From Poronia punctata (lineage: Eukaryota; Ascomycota; Sordariomycetes; Xylariales; Xylariaceae): a DNA stretch of 64,000 bases. Below the pieces are notes generated by a model. That model was not told the origin of the DNA. It saw only the letters and a program-made list of their open reading frames with translations, and made no database searches. Both the position numbers and the translations under genes were made by a program. Of this stretch, positions 10,810 through 22,207 are shown one piece after another (position 1 is the first letter of the stretch; the number at the start of each line of letters is the position of its first letter). The DNA is taken from assembly GCA_022579005.1 (NCBI GenBank), contig MU401472.1, positions 1-64,000 of the forward strand. Reading direction: 5' to 3'.

Positions 10810-13101
10810 TAGGAGGGCCGTTGAGCCATTATCCGCCATTTCCCATTTCCCCGCACTTTTTTTTTTTCATTCTATACTTTGCAAAAAAGTTTTTTGCGTT
10901 TTGTTTTAACAACACTTCTGCACTGCATTTAAACACGCTACCCCCCCCCCCCCCCCCCCCTTTTTAACCTACTACCAATTTTTTTTTGTTTCTTTGGGCC
11001 CTCACTGCGTAACTCGGGCAGCGCAACCCGGTTTGTTTTTAGACTTCGCTAACTAGGCTGTAGCAAGGTCGGTCCCAGGTCCTGCTGGGCGGACTGGGGC
11101 AGGGTCGGCTTCAGGTCCTGCTGGGTACTGGACAGTGACAGGGTCGGCCTCGGGTCCTGCTGGGTACTGGACAGTGACAGGGTCGGCCTCGGGTCCTGCT
11201 GGGCGGACTGGGGCAGGGTTCTTGATTTTTCTAGTGGCCTAGATGCTAAGACCTCCTTGAAAAACCGGGGCGATGAAGGAGCCGGCAGTGACGACAGTGA
11301 CAGCGACGGCGACGGCGATCTTTCTATACGTGGCCGCTGGGCTAAGGGCACAGGACCTTTAACCAACTGCACCGAAGAGCTTGAACGCCTATGCCTTTTT
11401 AGTTGCCGGCTATGGTTGTTGTCTTGGCTGACTAGAGAGATACCTAGAGGTACAGGAAGGCTGGAGCTCTTAATATTTCGTCTTCTGGATCAGAAGCGAA
11501 AACATCACTCTCTTCCGCTGGGTCTATAAAGGGAACCGGGTCTTCCTAGTACTAGACAAATAAAACCACCTTGGGCGTCCGTCCGTACGCCTTTAGGCAC
11601 AATGAGCCCATTCTCTCTAAGCAGGTCTCCTACCGAGCAACATTGGCCGTTACGGTTTGACTTAGGCCATTCTGGCAGTTCGGTCTGCGAGATGCTATTG
11701 ATCTTGCTCCTTACTGCCATGCCATATTCATTTGTTTAAAATATAGAAAATTGCTAGGGGAGCATCCATCAGATTGCTACTAGAGCACCTTACCTACCTT
11801 ACTTGCACTTGCTTAACACCTGGCAGAGCTCAAGAGGTGGATCCTGTGTACGCCCGACCTAAATTGTATGCACTGTACACAAAATTCACCTTTAACACCA
11901 CCATCAACACTACCTTCAAGTGATTATGTGACCGAATGCAATAGCAGACCGCATTACAAACCCCCACGGCCACACCTCCTGTTCATTTGCAATGACCGTG
12001 TCTATAACCACCAATATAGGCAAATCAGCCGCCAACCTCCACCAAAGCGAAGAATGTGGGTTATCTTTCGCGTCAAGATAGCCCACGCAAATGTCACCCG
12101 AATAGACGATAGGAATTCGGTTCGTACGGGATGTCGCTTTTTACACTGTATAAAAAACCGGGCTCGAAGGACCCGTGTTCTAAGGACAGCGGGCTGTAGT
12201 AGGTATTTGTCTGCACAACAACAGCTTTATTAGCAAAGAAGAAGCTAATCTAACGCGGTTACACTTATACCGAAGAGTGACAGGTAGACGTGGTATATCT
12301 TCTATCGTCATAGGGTTTGTTTCTGTGTTCTACATAGTCTTGGTAACCTTCGAGTAACTTTTTTTATATCTTTATATAATCAAGTAGGTATGGGCAGTGG
12401 ATATAACAGTGGGCTTTGTTATTAGGTACTTGAATCAGTAGGTAAAACAAGTTGCAAGTGGCGTTGTAGTCGATGTTGGAGAAAAGGATCTAGATGATTT
12501 CTTTGGCTGTCTGGGTTGCCAGAAAATCAGGGCAGGAGATTATAATCTTTATGGGGTTTGTTTTGGTGTTCGTTTTGGTAACCTTAAAGTAACTTTCTTA
12601 TATCTTTATATAATTAAGTGGTGCAATAAAATTGAAGATTTCTAAATAGATCACTCCAACTTTATACTAGAAGAGGTCCAGCCAGAGTAGACGCATTAAC
12701 TAGGTTTTAAGGGCTTTGTATTGATTACGGCTTTATAGAAGGTATTCTAAAAAGCATGACTTGGTATATTGTGTGTGCGATGGATAGCTACCTAAAGTAA
12801 CTAGGTCTAGAAAGCAACGCAAAAATGCTGGCTACATATACAGAAAATTTAAGGCAAGCTACCCCCTTTTTGACCCTGCAGCTACCCTGTCACGTAAGGC
12901 GTTATGATCATACATGCTAATTACGTCGCAATAGTTAAAACTATAAGCAAGATTATAGGATTGTATTTTAGTATAGAATATAAAAAAGTTTTGTATGCAA
13001 AACACAAAATAAAAAAGTTTTTTGTACAAAACATTAAAAAAAAAAAAAAAAGTGCGGGGAAATGGGTAATGGCGGATAATGGCTCAACGGCCCACCGTCT
13101 A
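10810..13101. mobile_element. Decayed DNA transposon, about 2.3 kb, with inverted terminal repeats
   Basis: The left end (GGGCCGTTGAGCCATTATCC from 10815, continuing to a T-run) recurs inverted at the right end, up to 13093, with one mismatch over about 41 bases. Both ends then lead into T-rich (left) and A-rich (right) tracts. TA lies immediately outside each end (10810-10811 and 13100-13101), suggesting a Tc1/mariner/pogo-type element, although the outermost left bases differ by a small deletion. The interior holds a 20-base C run (10941-10960), a short tandem repeat (11078-11219), frameshifted minus-strand open pieces (11505-11720 and 11049-11372) and an AT-rich right half. No DDE transposase motif was recognised, so it is non-autonomous or heavily mutated. 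Confidence 0.75.
11078..11219. repeat. Tandem repeat of about 35-39 bp, four copies
   Basis: The word GGTCCTGCTGGG recurs near 11079, 11114, 11153 and 11192, with spacings of about 35, 39 and 39 bases. The repeats differ mainly by GCGGACTGGGGCAGGGT versus TACTGGACAGTGACAGGGT. On the minus strand they read as a Ser/Pro/Gln-rich repeat (QQDPRPTLSL-like). They lie inside the decayed transposon. Confidence 0.85.
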
Positions 13102-13704
13102 ATATGAAAGTGTTATATAGTATAGTAACACAATTTCTTGTCAAGAAGAATCCTCTCCTCTTCAATTAACTAACCTACCCTGGTAAATAGACGCGCGCGT
13201 AGGATATACTAGAAGATCATTAATGTTTATAGTCTAGATAATTCACGATGCATGTACCCTACATCAGTCTAGAGTCAATGGGAAGACCTCAGAAGAGACC
13301 TGCCGATCAAGGTGAAGATATGCGGATGTGATCAGCATCAGGAATGTCGGACACACTGATCTACGATTATATAAAACGACACGTCTTCCCATTCGCACTA
13401 CATTCCTGTTTTCTGTGTTGGTTGTTTAAGGACGTTAGTCTGGCTTACTCTCGTTTTCAATTGTGAGCCTATGGCAGTCAACCGAAACAAACTTCTTCAT
13501 AACAGAACGGACAGTTTCAATGCTTCTTTTTAAATTTCTTCATTAATCCTTCAATTCATTTCCTCATTAGAGAGAGAAAGATTGTGTTCCAGCTGGCTGA
13601 CTATGTACACGGGGGTATAATATAATCGCGAATATTTCAAAGACCAAGCTACAATCTATCCAACCTCTTAAACAGACGCCAATCCATTTCTAGCCAGAAA
13701 ATAT

Positions 13705-14694
13705 CTATTGACGGTAAGCAGACCAAGCACTGTACATGCGAGCTTCCTGGCCGGCTGTGAAAGTAGTGTAGCAAGCACTATAAGAAAAGGAGACTTGGTT
13801 AGTATCTCGCATACACATGTTTGGGGAAGGGGGAGAGAGCTTACTCATCAGTGTAGTCCATGTAGTTGTGGATAGGATCAACGCCGCCACCGCTGCAGGT
13901 GTCGCGGCCCTCGGGGCAGCCGGAAGCAGCCGACGCCTCAGCAGGGGTGTCGTCGACGCTGTCACCAGGGGCGGAGCAGCCGCCCTGGAAGGTGTGGTAG
14001 AGGTTCATCCAGTGGCCAGTCTCGTGGATGGCCGTGCCGCCCAGGTTGTAAGGGGCCGCGTCTCCGCCGGGGACGGAGCCGGCAAGGATCGAGCAGCCGT
14101 CGAGGATGAAGTTGGACGAGCCGCTAGAGTGGCTCGAGGTGGGGAAGTAGCAGTAGCCGAGCAGGCCGCCGCCGAGGTTGCCGAGGAAGTAGATGTTGAG
14201 GTCGGAGTACGTTCCCTTGCGGAGAGCCTTCTTCATCTGCTGCTCGGCACCGTCGGCAGCCCAGTTGGCGTTAACTGTCCAGTCGGCGCCGGCAAGCTGG
14301 AAGGTGATGCCGTGGGGACCGTACGCATCATTCATGACGGAGATTTGGTCGTCAAGCATAGCTTGCTGTTGTGAGTGGCCGCCGTCAGTTCCGAGTCGCC
14401 ATGGGAATTCAACCTTTCACTCGTTGGATAGGGGGGATGCCTTACTGTGACGTATCCATCGCTCACCGACGTGGAAGCGGCAACTACGTGGAAGTAGGCC
14501 TTGACAGTGAAGCCGGCAAGGGCACGGCTTTCACCCTTGGCAAGAGCAATACGCTCCTTCTCGAGCATAGCACGAGACTCGGCCATCTGCTGGGGAGTGG
14601 GGTCAGGGGTACCACAGAGTCTGGTGCTGTTGAATTCCCAGGCAGCCGCCGAGGTGGCCAACAGGGCCGACGCAACTAGGGTCTTGAACTGCAT
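13705..14694 (-). CDS. Secreted M43-family zinc metalloprotease (MEP1-like)
   Basis: Three exons, 14694-14446, 14365-13845 and 13777-13705, encode 280 residues. The ATG at 14694 starts a signal peptide (MQFKTLVASALLATSAAA). The zinc-binding motif HETGHWMNLYH spans residues 197-207: H197, H201 and H207 are the expected ligands and E198 the catalytic base. Asn replaces the glycine usual at position 8 of the metzincin motif HExxHxxGxxH. The Met-turn NYMDYTDD follows and is completed across the last intron (GA joined to T). Pappalysin-like (M43) fungal enzymes such as MEP1 are extracellular endopeptidases of about this length. A TATAAA box about 100 bp upstream supports the start. A long plus-strand frame over the same bases is an antisense shadow of the GC-rich exon. 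Confidence 0.93.
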
Positions 14695-14794
14695 TTTGGG
14701 AAGAGTATGTCGATGAAGGAATCGGAAGAAGGGACGAGGTGGAGATGCTGAGCGACAAGAAACGAGACTGTTCTGGAGAGGATCGACCTCCTTC

Positions 14795-14800
14795 TTTATA
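14795..14800 (-). promoter_or_regulatory. Probable TATA box of the metalloprotease gene
   Basis: TATAAA on the minus strand about 100 bp upstream of the start codon at 14694, the usual spacing for a fungal TATA box with a short leader. Judged by position and sequence only. Confidence 0.5.
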
Positions 14801-17800
14801 CTCGAGCCGACGTCGACGCTTCTTGCCAGATACTGCAGAGATTCCGACCAAACGAGGGGATTCCGTGCATCTCGAGCTTCTAGCCCTCTGTCCAGTCGGC
14901 CGCTAAGCTTAGAACGCCCCCATGGTAACGTTGTTAGTCGGCCGACGCGCGTATAAAGTTGGTGAAGCTACATCGACCTGCCTAATTGACCTTCACCAGC
15001 TGCAGCCTCCATTGCCTGTCAGAAGCTGTGGCACGACAAAGGGACTTTGCGGTCGCCACGGAGACCAATCAGGATGGTGGGACGTCCTGACGAGGAGAAG
15101 TTGTCAAATGTCAAAGTCACCCCGTCACCCCCCCTTCAGGGAGGGCAACTCGGCGCCTTGGCAGGCCCGTGGCGGCAAGAAGATAAGTACGGTTCCAGAG
15201 ATATCGGGCAGCGAGGCGTACATGCGTACAAGGCTTGGGGGCGACATAGACGAGGGTAGTTGACTGTTGGGGTGTATTTTGCAAAGATAGGTTGAAGCGC
15301 TACATATCAAAGAGGAAGTTGGTAAGCCCGAGCCCGGACACGACTGGCAATCACTTCCCAACTTGGGACATCCCTCAGCCCCTCGGCTGAGACGCTGTAT
15401 ATCTAGAATCTCAGATGGAACCGTCAGGCTTTCTGAGGCTTCGATAACATTATTCGGTTATCGCCCGACTTTCCAAGTTCCAAGGATCCAAGAAAAGACG
15501 GCGCGGACTACGCGGACCTGTTCCATGGTTCCTAGCGAAAGCTGACTGGTAACACGGGTATTCAGCGAATTGGCCAAGTTCTGCTATATTTTTCTCCAAA
15601 TTAGTCTGGGTAGAAGAGAGCCGATTAACGGCAATTTGGAACGAGAGAACCCCGACAGGAGTCGCCGGAGCACGATTATGGTCTTATGGCCAATCGCTTG
15701 GGTATCTTACCATACCAGGCGGTAGGTACTGCCAGCTGCCCCTTATGAACTGTTGAATCCACTCACAGAATCATGGGAGGAGTTGGAGGAACTGTAGCCT
15801 GTAGCCTGTAGAGGGCTTATGCTCGAGTCGTGGTTGGCCATCCACTACAGCGCCAAAGCCGCGGATAGAGAGATGCCTCCGCCGTATGGAACGCTGACAT
15901 GATGGGGTCTACAACAGTACATTCGTCTTCATATGCAAGACAGAGACGTCGCCTAGTGCACTACTCTGCCTTGTTATCCCAGATACCATGGAAAAGTAGA
16001 ATAAATGTAATAAGGTAAAGAAGAAGCTTATCAGCTCTGGTTCTCTAACAGATGTTCCTACCCCACGATAAAGCTCTTTCCTCTTGTGGTATGGCGCGGA
16101 TAATTCCCCTGGATCTTGGCATCCCTTGGCAACACCCTACGCATCGGCAGTGCTTCGCCAGTGCCGGTAACAGGATTACGAGCTTAAAGGTGACTTGCAG
16201 TGGCGTCCTCTTGGGCAGTCTTAGCAATGACTCTATCCCGACGTCTGAATTTAATACAAGGAATAAAATCATAATTCCGCTCTTACTAGCTCGCATCCAT
16301 AATGTACCTAAATTTCCACGATTCAAGAGACAGACCTACGCCGGCGCTTCATCACCGCATGCATCGGAGTCTAGGTAACGACTAGGTTAGGTTAGGTAGG
16401 TTAGTCTACCTAACAGAAGTCAGCGAGGCGAGCGAGCGAGCGACTTCTTCACCAGATACTTGAACTTTGGAAAGCGCAACCGCAGTTACGTGTCACGGAA
16501 GGTCCAAATTACCCTCGGAAATAAATTAATGCAGGAACTTTGCGGTTTTTCTTTCAGGGTCCTCCCCACTGACTCCATCTATCAGTCCAGCCGAGTTCAC
16601 AGGAGATACTAAAATGCGCATTCGTTTGGGAATGGAAGCTCGATTAATGTCTCCAAATACGTAGTACCGCTTGTCATATTTGAGAACCCCGTTTCTCCTC
16701 CTCTTCCGCGGTCGCCTTTCTCGCGTTACATCTTGAACTCTGCAGCTTGGCGCCCAGCCGAACCGTGGTTTTCCTGCAGCGGTTGCTACGATTCGATAGG
16801 AAGGTCTGCACAAAGTAGGTTATAATATCCTAGGTTAGGTTACTTGTATACTGAGCCGTTACTTAGCACAATTCTACTCTATCTGATGCGGTCAATCTGC
16901 TTGTTTCTCTTCTCTTCTGTATCACCGCATTACTGACAATTACCACGCATTCGATGTAGGCCTCGGTTTACTCACTATTTACATTGTTCCCTGCCATACG
17001 TGTACATACGCGCAAGTAAGCACGAGAGCCATCGGGTCCTGAATAACCAGACCTCTCTCAGCGTCGTATGCATACATGCCCTATTCCCCTCAACTCGACC
17101 CCTCTACCCTGTCAAGCAAGACAAGGATATGATATCTGGATACCTCCCTCCCGATCTGGAATAAGACTCGGAATACCGCATGGGCAGCGGGGCAAGGTAA
17201 TCTAGAATAGTTCAAAACTTCCGGTACTAGGATCGGTGTGGCGTCCGGATCCGGCCTTTTATCGCAGGGCGCGCGCTAGACTCTGACTGTGGCAATGAAT
17301 CATCTAGCCACCTCCTCATGCTCGAGGCTAAAGATACGGGCTTCTCCGGTCTACTTATTTAATATCAGGACTATTAAGAGATTCGATGACAAGCAGACTA
17401 GGATTCGACGGAGACATATGACATTATCCGCCTATCCGAGTCATCTACGCGAACCATCATGGTCAGGGGCATAAAGGAGTGCCGGCACAGATTACGTGTG
17501 GATTCGTCTATACCCTTGGGCGACACCGAGCGGTTCGGTGCTACCAACCACGTCAGCCAGCCAGCCAGCCAGCAAGCCACCTTCGCATTTTTATCTATTC
17601 ATCCCGAGGTTCGGATTAACCCCCGCGTCTTCTCTCTTGGGTGTATACTATACATTAGGTCCAGACAAGCTCAGCCGCGCGCGTACAAGGTATCAAGACT
17701 AATCGTTAAACGTAACCTACCTCGACCCTAGTACGTAGGGCCCCAGTTCCCCGCGTGAGTCGATACTACCTTACCTTATTCACCCCCCTTACTGCTTGAC

Positions 17801-18068
17801 CCCCAAGTTCTGATAATCGGCTTTGAATTACTTGATTAAGCAAATAAGATCCTCCTATCATCAAGTAATTTACTTGTCACTTCATTACTCAATCTTCTTT
17901 GTTCACATACACGTCTAGAATAGAACCACGCGCCACGAACGGAACAAAATGGAAACCCGAATAACTCATCATTTTTAATTCTCACCTTTTCAAGATTCAT
18001 AAGCATCATGTATTGTGCTCCATCATCTTCTGCCAGTTCTTTTTAATCTAAAGCTACTTTTTTCGGAC
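14801..18068. other. Gene-free spacer between metalloprotease and AA9 genes
   Basis: About 3.3 kb without a credible gene. Open frames are short (under 115 codons), overlap on both strands and have no recognisable content. Short simple repeats occur: GAGC units near 16430 and CCAG units near 17556-17575. No RNA gene was recognised. Confidence 0.55.
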
Positions 18069-19016
18069 TTACTGCAGCTTGGCACCAGCGGCCCCACGAC
18101 GGCGTCGGCGCCGGCAAGTCCCATTTCCAGGTCTCCGATGCCCCGGCAGAACAGTTCCCGTTGCTGAAGGATACGCTATACTACTCGTAGAGGTAGGTGT
18201 AGGCGTAGGAGTGACCACCGAAATCGAAGTCGAAGTCGAAGGCAAAATTGGGACAACAGGCGCATCAAGGGGCCCAAACGCCACCTCGTTAGTTCCGTCA
18301 CCGAACGACTTTGGGCCGGCAAGTATATAAGGAAATTGCTTGACTGCGTCCGGGTGCGAGTTGAAGTTTACAGCCGGGTCACTAGCCTTGACATAACCCG
18401 GAATGCTCACCCTCTCCGTCTCCTTCTCAATCTTGAAGTCTTTAGAACCGCCCTGCACAGATATCTGCGCGCAACTGGTATAAAATTGCGCAGGTCCAGC
18501 AGCAAGGTTATGCAGCGCAATAATCTCGGGACGAACGAAATAAATCCCACTCTCCAACGACTCGGGTATCACCACGGACACAATTCCATCATTCGCAATC
18601 AACTTCTGCGTCGCCCACATAGTGCCATCATACCCATAATCCCACAGCTTGAACCATCCCGGACCCGTGGGATCCTCTGTCGAATCCTGTACTCGTTTCG
18701 CGTAAATAGCCATAGGACCCAAATGGCTCGGATCGATAGTCCCTGCAGGCGTACCGCTTGCCCAAAGCCGAAACTCAAACGATAGTTTCGCGCCCGCTTT
18801 GATATCGCATGTATCTGGCGCGGGTGTCTGACCCGCTATACCACAGGCTAGTTCGGGACTATCGAGGTTTGTTATAGGACTTGTGGCGTTGTCGAGGGTA
18901 AATGACGTTCGGAGGCATTTTCCGTCGGCGAGGCGGGTGCCATCTATGAAAAGGGTTGAGTACACCCCATGGGCTTGCGCTGCTGAGATGAGGCTGATAA
19001 AGGGGAGGAACTTCAT
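18069..19016 (-). CDS. AA9 lytic polysaccharide monooxygenase with disordered Arg-rich tail
   Basis: Single exon, 315 residues. After signal peptide MKFLPFISLISAAQA the mature protein begins HGVYS, so His16 would be the N-terminal histidine of the copper brace. The second copper histidine is H98 in SHLGP, and the axial site is H169/Q177/Y179 in ALHNLAAGPAQFYTSC. AA9 enzymes oxidatively cleave cellulose or hemicellulose outside the cell using copper with O2 or H2O2. The catalytic domain is followed by a Ser/Thr/Pro linker (about residues 255-290) and then, in place of a CBM1, a basic tail with a run of six arginines after a cysteine, ending GAAGAKLQ. An unspliced 3' intron could also create this tail, but no good donor is obvious. 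The start is set by the signal peptide. Confidence 0.92.
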   Translation of the reverse strand: MKFLPFISLISAAQAHGVYSTLFIDGTRLADGKCLRTSFTLDNATSPITNLDSPELACGIAGQTPAPDTCDIKAGAKLSFEFRLWASGTPAGTIDPSHLGPMAIYAKRVQDSTEDPTGPGWFKLWDYGYDGTMWATQKLIANDGIVSVVIPESLESGIYFVRPEIIALHNLAAGPAQFYTSCAQISVQGGSKDFKIEKETERVSIPGYVKASDPAVNFNSHPDAVKQFPYILAGPKSFGDGTNEVAFGPLDAPVVPILPSTSTSISVVTPTPTPTSTSSIAYPSATGTVLPGHRRPGNGTCRRRRRRGAAGAKLQ

Positions 19017-20271
19017 TTTTTGTCTTTTACCACAGATGTTATATCAAAATAAGGTGAGGTAAGTCAAGGTAAAGTGAAATAAAATGGAGTAATCCTGTGT
19101 GTCGTGAGTTGTGGGAAAGTGTAGCTATGTCGAGATTTGATGAAGTGAGTGCGGACTACCTCTGCACTTTTCACCGACTTATATACACGAGAACCCTTTT
19201 GCTTCTGACCATTCGACAGACAAAGGAAGTCATGCGCAAGAATGGTGTTGTATTGACTCGAACAATCATACACGTTACAATGTGCAACCGATTTCTAGTG
19301 CTTTGTTGCGGTCGGTGAATCAAAGGGGTCTTCGAACCTGACAGTAACAATACTATTGAAACGTCACATATAGACAGGGTACATACAGGGCTTGAACAGA
19401 ATCATTCATCTCGTTTTGTCTTCGGGATGAATCTTTTTCATTGCGTCTCTCGGAAAGACGATATGAGCTAGTGTTACCCCTGATTTTGGCCATCTCTTTA
19501 CTCACATCTGCCGTTTCTGCGTTCACTAAAATTGACGGCTTGATGGGACAGGCACAGTATAGTAAAGTAAACTCGCTCATACTTCGAGGTTAGAATAGTT
19601 AAGTATCTTTCATTATGCCGTCGACTTGTGCGGTCTTTACAAATCTCAAGCTGAAAAAATGTCGGCTTATTGAGATACGACCGGTCTAAAAGTTTAACAA
19701 TGTGCAAACCTTCCGTCTTCTCTAACGAGAGAAATATACGCATCCATCACCGAGAATCATGAACAGGGTCACTCAAATCAGGTAGAGGGAAAGAATTATA
19801 GAAGACAATGCTTGCGCTGTGAGGCGCGTCCCTTCTTATTAGATCGTAACTAAAGGGAGGACACTAGAGGCAAATAATCGACTATGGAAAATCGCCTTTT
19901 CTTCCCACGCACTTCCTTCACATCCCGGCATTCCCTTTCCTACTTTCATACAAATCTCATAAAATCATCGTATTAACCGGTTTAATGAACGCATATCGTT
20001 TCCCCTTCGCAAATGTGCAATGTGCTTTCTTCAAGTTGAAAGTTCCCGTAGATCGGGGATAAAGATCTCCATGAGTGGTTCGTTTCGTGCCATGGCACCG
20101 ATGGAAGCCACACGTCGAGTAAGATCTGTCGAGCATCTCCATTTCGAATTGGCAATCTTGTTTTCCCCGGTATCGGTTGTTTAAGACCAGTACGACATGC
20201 CTCTTCACATGGTCTCATCCCCGTTCCCTCCCGGCCACGAGGTGGAATAACCTCTGCTAGTTTTCGCTTAC
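19017..20271. other. Spacer between AA9 and the coiled-coil gene
   Basis: Upstream region of the AA9 gene plus the 3' side of the next gene. TATATA occurs near 19180, about 165 bp upstream of the AA9 start. The open frames here (up to 83 codons) overlap one another and carry no recognisable domain. Confidence 0.45.
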
Positions 20272-21231
20272 TTACTGGTCCGCTCGCAGACCCAATGCGG
20301 CGATAAGCCGCTTTCTCTTCTCGACTGGGCTTTCTGGGTTCCGTAGGTTGTATGAAGCAACAAATGAGAAGCGCTCAGACAGGCTAGTACCGAGAGAAAC
20401 TTGGTCCTGGTCCCCAAACTCAAAGAAACTGCCATCGGGGTCTTTGTTTTCGTCGGGAAGGGCTACAAGCATATCTAGTGCAGCTGATGAGCCTTCCCCT
20501 CCGGCCTTCTTAGCGAGAAGGTAGAGATTCGGCTAGGAACAATTAGTTTATGCTCTGCGTACACGAGAGATAGTAGTGGTACTGACGTAGTTTTCGGACC
20601 ATTTGCTATCATTACCTAGGTTATATAGGTGGTAATAGTCCGCGTAATACCCCATAGGATTGCCTTCCTTGGTGTATGCCAAAACTCTTTCACAGAGCCA
20701 ACTTTTGTCACCAAATAGGTATGATTCTTGGAGTTTGAGAAAGCGCTGAAGTTGAGGATCGTAATGGTAGTACGAGTCGTTGGCGTCACAAACGTCAAAC
20801 CTCTCCCTATGTCTACACGTCCCTTTTTGGACCTTTGCAATATCAGCGGCAAATTTCCTGTACTCTGACCATAGCTCCCAGGAAATGCCAGTCGCCTCTA
20901 TCTTGGCTTTCTGTTGCCGCTCGATGGTCTTGATCTCTTCTTCAAACACCTTCTGGCGTTTTCTGTGAGAGTTTAATTCACAATTGATGGTTTTTCGCTT
21001 GTCAAGTAGCTTTTCTATCTGTGAATTGCACTCCTGATATGCATTTGAGGCTGCATCCGCTTGCTTGAGGTCTGGGCTCAGCTGGAGGCTTAAGAAAGTC
21101 TTGTCAGCGGTAGGTTGGCTTCCTTCCTCTGGTTTGATAGAGGCTGGTACCCTTTCATCGCTCAAATCACTTTCCGAGTCTGAATCAAAACCGTTCCGCC
21201 AATAAACTAGGGAGTTCGAGATCCCGGTCAT
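20272..21231 (-). CDS. Hypothetical coiled-coil protein
   Basis: Two exons, 21231-20587 and 20532-20272, encode 301 residues. The first in-frame ATG is at 21231; the frame is open further upstream but without a Met. Donor GTCAGT and acceptor CCTAG join NDSKWSENY to PNLYLLAKKAGGEG. An acidic Ser/Asp/Glu segment (residues 16-36) is followed by a charged helical stretch (about residues 60-120, with KRQKVFEEEIKTIERQQKAK) that should form a coiled coil. The middle is rich in Tyr and aromatic residues and the C-terminus is basic (EKRKRLIAALGLRADQ). There is no signal peptide or membrane segment. I do not recognise the family, so function is unknown. Consistent frame use across the intron argues for a real gene. 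Confidence 0.7.
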
Positions 21232-22207
21232 GGCCGATTCCGATGCCAATTCACAACGCTGAAGTCGCAGGTGTGCTGCGGGAGTAAAAGGGCTCTTATG
21301 GTTTCGTCGTTCGATGATATTACAGTCGCCGCAGATCTAGTTTGTGTCTAGGACATGAATAGTGTAAGGAAATGTGTAGCTAATTGTGATACAACTATAA
21401 ATGAACGAAGTTCAGAATAACGTATACTTGCTCTTCGTTGAAGCCTTGCTAAGATGGGTAGATGAGGGGGAAGGTACCTAGTTTTCTGAGGTCCGTGATA
21501 GGCGTGCCGGTAACGGGAAGTATTCAAAGCTGGTAGTATCTCAGCAGAGCAGATGAGTATGTGCCTGTCAAATGTTAGGTACGACGAGAATATTGTAGAT
21601 GGTTATGTTAAGTACTGCCAGGGTACCCGTAACAATGAAAGTGGTCGAGTACTGTCTTGAAGGAATTTGCGAGTGATATGAGATTTCACCCTTCTGGTAG
21701 GAATGTAGGTAGGTACCTTGCCAGCTAAAGACGTACATGTACCGTAGGCAGGTCCCGTGAAGTTGCCCGCAGTGCTGATGTACAGACTTGGGATGGGCAG
21801 TTGAGTATGTGCCCAAGATGATGTGTTATGTGTGCATATGGGTGAGGGAAGCTATTGGTATGTACTTACAGAGGTGATGGAAGTACCTAAGACGGGAATG
21901 AGAGGATGTACCTAAAGGCGTGCAGCTTGAATGGTACGGCAAGTAGGTTCGTGTCTTGGTAAGACGGGAACTCTTGAGGTGAAGGACCTTGGCTGTGGTT
22001 CACGTACCTAGGGAAAGTGCGTACGAGTAGGTCAGATTGGGACATAGGTGGAAGGAGGCAGAGAGGGCGTCCAGTGTATGTTTGAACTCAAATAACATGT
22101 GAAAGATTCATTAAAGATTAATGTAAGTTTGTAAGTTAGAAATAGGGTGCCGTATGCTACGTTTCTTCATTAAGATATATATATCCCATCACAATCGTCT
22201 GTCTCAC
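21232..22207. other. Gene-free spacer
   Basis: About 1 kb, mostly upstream sequence of the coiled-coil gene and 3' flank of the membrane protein gene. No credible open frame was seen; many TAGGTA/GTACCTA words occur. Confidence 0.45.

Noticed and set aside
13817..14374. 185-codon plus-strand open frame over the metalloprotease gene
   Set aside because: It is antisense to GC-rich metalloprotease exons; the minus strand has the signal peptide, zinc motif and correct introns.
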